Assembly (NCBI GenBank): GCA_047921075.1
Contig: JBLRWS010000002.1
Location: 22,642-86,641 of the forward strand
DNA from: JBLRWS01 sp047921075
GTDB lineage: Bacteria > Bacteroidota > Rhodothermia > Balneolales > Balneolaceae
Length of the DNA: 64,000 bases
Direction of reading: 5' to 3'
How positions within the stretch are numbered: position 1 is the first letter of the stretch; every line of letters starts with the position of its first letter. The notes beneath the pieces were generated by a model. The model searched no databases. It was given only the letters and a program-made list of their open reading frames with translations, and was not told the DNA's origin. The position numbers and the translations under genes are program-made. Shown piece by piece: positions 58,200-64,000 of the stretch.

Positions 58200-58682
58200 A
58201 TGAGGGGTGGATCCATCAACCAACTACTTATCATCACAGCCATTCTGTTGATTGGCTGCGAGCCCAAACCACAACCCATAGCCCTGGGCCATGAGTCGTG
58301 CTCCTACTGCCGGATGATGATTTCCGATCAGGAGTTCGGGTCGCAAATTCTGAATAAACAAGGCCGCGCAATTATGTTCGACTCCGTTGAATGCATGGCT
58401 GCATTTGACGTGAAGGATGACGGTGAAAATCTACACTCAAAATGGGTGCCCGATTTTCTCGATCCTGAACAGTGGATTCGCGCAGATGAGGCGGTTTATT
58501 TGCAGAGCGAAACGCTGCGCAGCCCAATGGGGCTCTATCTTACTGCGCACGCCACCCGCGAAAAGGCTGATGAAATCCGACAGGAGTATGGCGGAGAGCT
58601 GCTCAGTTACAACCAGGTGCGGCAGCTTGTACAACGTGAGTGGCTGAACGAACACAATCACCAATCTCACCACACACCGTAG
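58200..58682 (+). CDS. nosL: Copper chaperone NosL
   Basis: NosL delivers Cu(I) to NosZ in the periplasm. This 160-aa lipoprotein (ILLIGC) has the canonical metal motif CSYCRMMISD and the second motif SVECMAAF. The start is ATG 58200, preceded 5 bp upstream by GAGGTG, a rare clear ribosome-binding site here. In-frame GTG 58191 and ATG 58194 are also available. It is followed by nosD after 6 bp. Confidence 0.92.
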   Translation: MRGGSINQLLIITAILLIGCEPKPQPIALGHESCSYCRMMISDQEFGSQILNKQGRAIMFDSVECMAAFDVKDDGENLHSKWVPDFLDPEQWIRADEAVYLQSETLRSPMGLYLTAHATREKADEIRQEYGGELLSYNQVRQLVQREWLNEHNHQSHHTP

Positions 58683-58688
58683 GTAGTT

Positions 58689-59927
58689 ATGAATAAGAGA
58701 ATGTCTATCCTGTTTCTGATGATATTTACGACCTCGGTGTCTTTAACTGTGGCGCAAACAGGCGTGAACCATGTTGATGAGGGTCAATCCATTCAGCAGG
58801 CGATCCATGCAGCTGCTCCCGGCGATACGATTTGGGTAGCGCCCGGACGATACGCCGAAAGCGACCTGATCATCGACAAACCGCTCACGCTTAAAGGGCG
58901 GGAGTATCCGGTTATTGATGGCGAAGAAAAGGGATTTATCCTCATCATCACGGCCGACAGTGTAACCATAAGCGGGTTTGAATTCCGGAATACCGGCCGC
59001 AGCTACGTTCGCGATTATGCCGCAATCATGATCGAGAAAGGCAGCGATTTTGTAATTGAGAACAACCGGCTCGACAACGTTTTTTTCGGCATTTACCTGG
59101 CGGAGACGCAGCGGGGAATTGTTCGCGGCAACGAGGTAAGAGCATATGACCTCCGGGAAGCCTCATCCGGAAACGGCATCCACCTTTGGAATGCAAAAAA
59201 TCCACTGATTGAGAACAATCGTGTACAGGGAATGCGAGACGGTATCTACCTGGAATTTGTAGATGACGCCCGCCTGACGGGGAACGTGAGCAGCGACAAC
59301 AATCGCTACGGACTGCACTATATGTTTTCGAACGGCGGGGTTTACCACAACAACACGTTTCGCCGAAATGGGGCCGGGGTGGCGGTGATGTTTTCCGAAA
59401 ATGTGGATATGAGTTACAACCTGTTCGAGCACAACTGGGGCGCCTCTTCATACGGCATGTTGTTGAAAGACATTCGAAACAGCACCATCGAGGGGAACCG
59501 GTTCTACAGAAACACCACGGCCATCTATTCAGAAAGCTCAACCAATGTGCTGATTCGGGGAAACCACGTAGAGCTGAACGGGTGGGCAGTAAATATCAAA
59601 TCGAGCAGCGTCCGAAATCGATTTGAGGGGAATAACTTTATTGAAAACAGTTTTGATGTACGGACCGACAGCCCCCGTAACAACAACCATTTTGAAGGAA
59701 ATTACTGGAGCGGGTACGAAGGCTATGACCTCGATCGCGACGGCGTTGGCGATGTGCCATATCGTCCGGTTAGCCTCTTTTCGATCATCATCGAACGGCA
59801 GCCGGAATCGCTGCTTTTAATGCGCAGCATGTTTGTGCGCCTGCTCGATTCAGCCGAGAAAATAGCGCCGGTCTTAACACCCAAGACATTGATAGACGAA
59901 AAACCAAAAATGAACCGAATCCCATGA
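58689..59927 (+). CDS. nosD: NosD periplasmic beta-helix protein for NosZ copper-site assembly
   Basis: NosD works with the NosFY transporter to mature the CuZ site of NosZ. The 412-aa protein has a signal peptide (VSLTVAQ), then a right-handed beta-helix of parallel repeats (IENNRLDNVFFGIYLAETQRG, IENNRVQGMRDGIYLEF and similar). It ends in a hydrophobic tail near residue 375 and a basic end. The carbohydrate-binding/CASH repeat pattern is evident. Its stop overlaps the nosF start by 4 bp (ATGA). Confidence 0.93.
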   Translation: MNKRMSILFLMIFTTSVSLTVAQTGVNHVDEGQSIQQAIHAAAPGDTIWVAPGRYAESDLIIDKPLTLKGREYPVIDGEEKGFILIITADSVTISGFEFRNTGRSYVRDYAAIMIEKGSDFVIENNRLDNVFFGIYLAETQRGIVRGNEVRAYDLREASSGNGIHLWNAKNPLIENNRVQGMRDGIYLEFVDDARLTGNVSSDNNRYGLHYMFSNGGVYHNNTFRRNGAGVAVMFSENVDMSYNLFEHNWGASSYGMLLKDIRNSTIEGNRFYRNTTAIYSESSTNVLIRGNHVELNGWAVNIKSSSVRNRFEGNNFIENSFDVRTDSPRNNNHFEGNYWSGYEGYDLDRDGVGDVPYRPVSLFSIIIERQPESLLLMRSMFVRLLDSAEKIAPVLTPKTLIDEKPKMNRIP

Positions 59928-60706
59928 TTGAAATCAAGCAACTTGAAAAAGCATTTGGAAGCCTGCAGGTGCTGAAGGGGATGTCACTTACCATTCCAAA
60001 AGGACAGGCCACAGGCATTGTAGGCCCGAACGGTGCCGGAAAAACCACGCTCATTAAAACCATTCTGGGCCTGGTAAAGCCCGACGCGGGCGAGATAATC
60101 GTGAACGGCACACGCCTTAACGGAAACTTCGAGTATAGGCGGGATATTGGGTATATGCCGCAGGTGGCGCGCTACCCCGAAAACATGAAGGTATCGGAGC
60201 TGATTCAATTTATAAAGGGACTGCGGGATCAGGAGGCGGTGTACGAAGAGGAGCTCATCCAGCGCTTTTCTCTTGGGCCCGAACTGGATAAGTCGCTGCG
60301 CACCCTCTCCGGCGGAAACCGGCAAAAAGTGGGCGCCACACTGGCGATGATGTTCAACCCCGATATTCTCTTTTTTGATGAACCGACTGCAGGGCTCGAT
60401 CCGCAGGCCAGCCACTCCTTCAAGCGGCGGGTGCATGAAGAGAAAGAACAGGGAAAAACGGTGATCATCACCTCGCATATTATGAGCGAACTTGAACAGC
60501 TGGTCGACCACGTGATCTTTATCCTGGATGGAAGCATCCGCTATTACGGCTCCATGAACGACCTGCTGGAGCAGAGCGGAGAGGATCGGCTTGAGGCGGC
60601 TATCGCCCGGTTGATGGGAGGCTCAACAGACGATTCGCCACCCGCCGGACGGAATGTGTCGGCTATCAATGGAAAAGCCCGTCAGGCAGCAGCAATAACC
60701 AATTGA
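59924..60706 (+). CDS. nosF: ABC transporter ATPase NosF
   Basis: This 260-aa ATPase powers the NosFY complex. Visible motifs are Walker A GPNGAGKTT, the signature LSGGNRQK, Walker B ILFFDEPTAGLD and the switch His in ITSHIMSE. The C-terminal about 30 residues are polar and poorly conserved. It overlaps nosD (ATGA) and is 55 bp before nosY. Confidence 0.94.
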   Translation: MIEIKQLEKAFGSLQVLKGMSLTIPKGQATGIVGPNGAGKTTLIKTILGLVKPDAGEIIVNGTRLNGNFEYRRDIGYMPQVARYPENMKVSELIQFIKGLRDQEAVYEEELIQRFSLGPELDKSLRTLSGGNRQKVGATLAMMFNPDILFFDEPTAGLDPQASHSFKRRVHEEKEQGKTVIITSHIMSELEQLVDHVIFILDGSIRYYGSMNDLLEQSGEDRLEAAIARLMGGSTDDSPPAGRNVSAINGKARQAAAITN

Positions 60707-60761
60707 AAAACAGAATGACCGATTGATCACCCTCTGCAAAGGGTAGACAGGAGTTGATATC

Positions 60762-61553
60762 ATGAAAAACTTACTACACATCATCACAAACGAATGGCGA
60801 ATTCTACTGCGCGGCAAATGGATTGCCGGGTACACGCTGATCTTTCTGGTGCTCACGGATTCACTGCTGCGCTTTGGCGGCGGCGGTGCAGAAACGCTGC
60901 TTAGCCTCTCGAACGTCATGCTGCTGTTCGTGCCGTTGGTCAGTATGATTTACGGCATCCTCTACATTTACCAGTCGCGGGAATTTGTGGAGCTGCTGCT
61001 TATCCAGCCGGTAGGGCGAAGCGTGCTCTATTGGGGATTGTTTTTGGGGATCTCCACGCCGTTAATGGCTGCCTTTGTGGCCGGTTCTGCGCTGCCGCTT
61101 GGCTGGCACGGGATCATTGCTGTAGATGCCGCATCTACGCTGATGGTGCTTTCGCTTGGCGCGGCACTGACGCTGATTTTTACCTCCCTCGGCTTTGTAC
61201 TCGGGTTGATGTTTTACGACGACCGAATCAAAGGGTTTGGGTTTACAATCGTCATCTGGCTGTTCCTGGCTATTTTATACGACGGGCTGATTTTGGTGCT
61301 GATATTTGCCTTTGGCGACTATCCGCTGGAGAAGTTTGTCATTGCTGTATCGATGTTGAATCCGATTGATCTGGCGCGTATTCTTGTGATGCTGGAGTTC
61401 GACATCTCCGCATTGATGGGATACACCGGCGCGGTATTCCGCAACTTCTTCGGTTCATCTGCGGGAACCATCACCGCAGCCGGCATGCTCACGGTCTGGC
61501 TTGCCGCACCCATGTGGTGGGGAATGCGGGTATTTCGGAAGAAAGATTTTTAA
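60762..61553 (+). CDS. nosY: ABC transporter permease NosY
   Basis: This 263-aa membrane protein with six TM segments follows the NosY/ABC-2 permease pattern: an N-terminal TLIFLVLTDSLLRFGGGG start, a LSLGAALTLIFTSLGFVLGL segment and the final MWWGMRVFRKKDF end. With NosF it makes the ATP-driven part of the NosDFY machinery that matures CuZ. It is the last clear nos gene. Heme A synthase follows by 64 bp. Confidence 0.9.
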   Translation: MKNLLHIITNEWRILLRGKWIAGYTLIFLVLTDSLLRFGGGGAETLLSLSNVMLLFVPLVSMIYGILYIYQSREFVELLLIQPVGRSVLYWGLFLGISTPLMAAFVAGSALPLGWHGIIAVDAASTLMVLSLGAALTLIFTSLGFVLGLMFYDDRIKGFGFTIVIWLFLAILYDGLILVLIFAFGDYPLEKFVIAVSMLNPIDLARILVMLEFDISALMGYTGAVFRNFFGSSAGTITAAGMLTVWLAAPMWWGMRVFRKKDF

Positions 61554-61617
61554 ACAGGATGGCGCTCCCGAAAGAGGCCTTATTGCATAGCCAAAAAAAG
61601 AACAGTTGCCGACTCAC

Positions 61618-62658
61618 ATGACCTTAAAAGACAGAAAACACGTCCGCATTTGGTACTGGAGCGGCGCTGTGCTGGTATTTTTGATATTGATCATTGGCGG
61701 CATCACGCGCCTTACCGGCTCCGGCCTGTCGATGACGGACTGGAAACCGATTATGGGTGCTATCCCGCCTGTAACCGAGGCGCAATGGGACGATGCCTTC
61801 GATCAGTACAAAGCCTATCCGGAGTATCAGCAGCTAAACCGCGGGATGAGCCTTCAAGAGTTCAAGTTCATTTTCTTTTGGGAATATCTGCACAGAATGT
61901 TGGGGCGGGCCATCGGGCTGGTATTTCTGATTCCGTTTGGTTGGTTTTTGATCAAAAAAAAGCTTGATAAGAGGCAAACCAAACGAGCGGTGGTATTGCT
62001 TATCCTCGGTTTGTCGCAAGGCTTGATGGGCTGGTATATGGTTCAGAGCGGCCTGGTGGATGTGCCGAGGGTGAGCCACTTCAGGCTGGCCGCACATCTG
62101 TCATTGGCGTTTCTCATTTTTGGGTGCTGCGTCTGGTTTGCCCTCGATCTGAAGCAGAGAACAGAACACACCAACCGAGATCTCGGGGAGATTCGGATAT
62201 GGCTCTGGGCGTTTCTGCTGCTACTCTCTCTGCAGATTGTGTGGGGTGCATTTGTAGCGGGCCTGAACGCCGGCCATATTTACAATACGTTTCCCAAAAT
62301 GCACCAATACTGGATGCCGCCGGAACTCTGGCTGATGGAACCGCTGATGAGCAACGTGATCGAAAATATGGTTACCGTGCAGTGGATACACCGGGTACTG
62401 GCCACCCTGCTGCTTTTACTGGCCGCTATCATCTGGGTACGTTCGTACCGGATGAACACCTCGCTGCGCACAAAAATGTGGGTTATGGCACTCTTCTCTA
62501 TATTGCTTCTGCAGTATGCCTTGGGTGTTTTTACCCTGATCTGGCACGTACCGGTCTCTCTTGGAGTGCTTCATCAGGCGGTGGCAATGATCCTGTTGGG
62601 CATCGCTATCGGGGCTCTCCATCATTGCAAAGCTAAACCGCAGATTGCCGTGAGCTGA
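61618..62658 (+). CDS. ctaA: Heme A synthase (COX15/CtaA)
   Basis: This 346-aa protein converts heme O to heme A for cytochrome oxidases. It has eight TMs, the opening GGITRLTGSGLSMTDWKPI, FFWEYLHRMLGRAIG with the first His, SHFRLAAHLSLAF, WGAFVAGLNAGHIYNTFP, WIHRVLATLLL and LHQAVAMILLG. The TGSGLSMTDWKP motif shows the eukaryote- and Alphaproteobacteria-like COX15 type 2 form. The start ATG 61618 fits better than TTG 61606. It follows nosY by 64 bp, so it might belong to the same transcription unit. Confidence 0.93.
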   Translation: MTLKDRKHVRIWYWSGAVLVFLILIIGGITRLTGSGLSMTDWKPIMGAIPPVTEAQWDDAFDQYKAYPEYQQLNRGMSLQEFKFIFFWEYLHRMLGRAIGLVFLIPFGWFLIKKKLDKRQTKRAVVLLILGLSQGLMGWYMVQSGLVDVPRVSHFRLAAHLSLAFLIFGCCVWFALDLKQRTEHTNRDLGEIRIWLWAFLLLLSLQIVWGAFVAGLNAGHIYNTFPKMHQYWMPPELWLMEPLMSNVIENMVTVQWIHRVLATLLLLLAAIIWVRSYRMNTSLRTKMWVMALFSILLLQYALGVFTLIWHVPVSLGVLHQAVAMILLGIAIGALHHCKAKPQIAVS

Positions 62659-62684
62659 CGCTCTTACAAATCACCGCAAACCCC

Positions 62685-63866
62685 ATGAAGAAAAGAGTTT
62701 GGCAGCTATCACTGGTCAGCTTCATTATTGCGGCATTCACAGGGGTGCTCTATCGCTACGGGATGTTTTATCCGCTGCCGGAAGGAATCAGTTTTGCCAA
62801 TATTCGCCACGCCCATTCGCACTTGATGTTCTTCAACTGGGTCTCCCCGCCAATCATGGCCTGGATGGCGGTTGCAGGGGCCGGCCGGCAGAGTAGAGAG
62901 GGGCTGAGGCCATATGCGTACTGTCTCTACACGATGCTGGCTCTCGGCTTTTTGTCGTTTCCGTTTTTTTTGATGTACGGCTATCAATCGGTGGCTATCG
63001 GTACAAGCCAACTCCCGCTCGCCGCAATCATCTCCGGCCTCGTGATGCTAACCTGGTACTGGTTTGCGTTGCTCTGGATGCGGCAGAAGGGAGAACGAGA
63101 CAGCAACCTCGGGTTTCTTTTTTTTGATGCAGCTCTGCTCGCGTTGGTAATCAGCTCCCTGGGAGCGTGGGGCGTATCGGTTTTTCAGTTTACCGATATC
63201 GACAATCCGCTGGTATCGTCGGCGTTGACGCACTTTTTTCTCGGTGTGTTTACCGAGGGGTGGGTGGTGTTGGGTATCCTGGGATTACTATGGCAAAAAG
63301 CGGAACGGCCGAACCTGCCGTTTAAAACAGGATGGCTCTGGATGCCGCTCTTATTCGGCTCTCTGCTCATTTTTCCGTTTAGCCTCAACCCGTCGGTTAT
63401 CACACCCGCCATGCATATCACCGCCAACGTTGGCCTTGTGTTGATTGCCATCTCACTGGCTCTGAACGTATGGCTGATGAAACGGGAAAACCTATTGAAA
63501 GGAGCGGTCATGAAAACGGTCGGGGTGCTCCTTCTCCTTAAGATTCTTTTTCAGCTCCTGGCCGTTCTGCCGATCGGTATTTGGCCGGGCGAACACGGCC
63601 TCCGCGTGCTCTATCTGCACCTTTTACTGTTGGGTATTGCGTCGTTGGTACTGTTGGAGGTGTATCATGCCCGCCGAGACAAATGGCCCAAGGCAATCTT
63701 TACCGTCTCTGTGGTAATCGTGCTGATTACACTCACGTTTATCAGCGGTTACTGGCCGGCTTCATTGATGGTGCCGTCTGTCTACCATTGGGTGTTGGCG
63801 GCAGCCGTTGTGCCCGGATTAGCGGCGGTGTGGCTGTTTTTGACAACGTTGAGAAGAAAATGGTGA
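62685..63866 (+). CDS. 12-TM membrane protein resembling heme-copper oxidase subunit I
   Basis: This 393-aa protein has 12 predicted TM segments and no other domain. Several His residues lie in or near TMs: RHAHSHLMFFNW (TM2), LTHFFLGVFTEGW (TM6), PAMHITANVGL (TM8) and LYLHLLLLG (TM10). The topology and His spacing recall the 12-TM heme-copper oxidase or NO-reductase subunit I fold. Without a full motif set I call this a resemblance only. It follows ctaA by 26 bp at the end of the nos block. It could be a heme-binding sensor or enzyme. Confidence 0.6.
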   Translation: MKKRVWQLSLVSFIIAAFTGVLYRYGMFYPLPEGISFANIRHAHSHLMFFNWVSPPIMAWMAVAGAGRQSREGLRPYAYCLYTMLALGFLSFPFFLMYGYQSVAIGTSQLPLAAIISGLVMLTWYWFALLWMRQKGERDSNLGFLFFDAALLALVISSLGAWGVSVFQFTDIDNPLVSSALTHFFLGVFTEGWVVLGILGLLWQKAERPNLPFKTGWLWMPLLFGSLLIFPFSLNPSVITPAMHITANVGLVLIAISLALNVWLMKRENLLKGAVMKTVGVLLLLKILFQLLAVLPIGIWPGEHGLRVLYLHLLLLGIASLVLLEVYHARRDKWPKAIFTVSVVIVLITLTFISGYWPASLMVPSVYHWVLAAAVVPGLAAVWLFLTTLRRKW

Positions 63867-63918
63867 CCACTCCAAAAAAAAGTTGAATCTTTTTTTAAAA
63901 AGCGGCACTTTTCAACCC

Positions 63919-64000
63919 ATGAAATTAAACGCACACACAATCACTCTTTCTCTTCGCCGTCGCCGCCCTTGGGGCGTGTGATAGCAGTGTGCGTAGTGTA
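63919..64000 (+). pseudogene. Possible lipoprotein gene start, frame-disrupted or misassembled
   Basis: ATG 63919 opens a frame that stops after 20 codons (TGA 63979-63981). In another frame just after it, FAVAALGACDSS reads as a lipoprotein signal. A single-base loss near 63950-63955 would join MKLNAHTITLS to it. The gene continues past the window, so it may be a real gene with a sequencing error. Confidence 0.3.

Overview
This 64 kb window is chromosomal DNA of a Gram-negative, aerobic or facultatively denitrifying heterotroph. It most resembles the Bacteroidota/Rhodothermota-Balneolota assemblage. The signs are the compact rpmB-rpmG-DUF4295 ribosomal cluster, many lipoproteins and outer-membrane proteins (including a 6-bladed propeller lipoprotein and a YaiO-type barrel), several secreted S9, M14 and M28 peptidases, few Shine-Dalgarno sequences, and a clade II nos operon without nosR. 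The assignment is by gene content and sequence feel, not by a search. There are no rRNA or tRNA genes, insertion sequences, prophage genes or CRISPR arrays that I can see. A run of 100 Ns at 54205-54304 marks a draft-assembly gap.

Layout. 1-3.6 kb: the 3' part of a secreted M14 carboxypeptidase, then a convergent gene fusing an SCP2-like domain to an R2-like ligand-binding oxidase. 3.7-12 kb: mnmG-rsmG, with two parS-like palindromes inside rsmG, a WYL regulator, and gyrB-gyrA on the minus strand. With a perfect DnaA box at 11933, this suggests an origin-proximal region. 12-21.5 kb: a plus-strand housekeeping run (rpmB, rpmG, DUF4295, yqeY-like, cvpA, tyrS, marR, comEC, xseB, dxs, queA). 21.5-33.1 kb: envelope and secreted functions (propeller lipoprotein, CASTOR/POLLUX-like channel, mtgA, S9 peptidase, acid and alkaline phosphatases, thioredoxin-like protein, DUF457 membrane protein). 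33.3-41.6 kb: an RND efflux pair, YceI, a small HTH pair, Nudix, CDP-alcohol phosphatidyltransferase and ftsY. 41.8-53 kb: a TPR-CHAT protein, M28 peptidase, scpA, an S9 peptidase gene flanked by 72-bp direct repeats, a MarR regulator, and a three-gene coupled operon (rhodanese, YaiO barrel, HD hydrolase).

53-63.9 kb is the most coherent functional block. It holds a RIC/ScdA iron-sulfur repair protein, an Rrf2 regulator interrupted by the gap, a lipoprotein cytochrome c, clade II NosZ, a membrane protein, two tandem NosL-type proteins, NosD, NosF, NosY, heme A synthase, and a 12-TM protein resembling a heme-copper oxidase subunit I. A shared inverted-repeat motif (TTAAAAGA, 8-nt spacer, TCTTTWAA-like) lies upstream of ric and rrf2, and a degenerate form precedes the cytochrome gene. 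This suggests one nitrosative-stress and N2O-respiration regulon.

Non-coding stretches without a confident call are 20154-20438, 25498-25743, 28948-29138 and 41603-41780, all under 300 bp. I see no RNA gene or strong hairpin in them. The only gap over 300 bp, 47309-47624, holds the first copy of the direct repeat.
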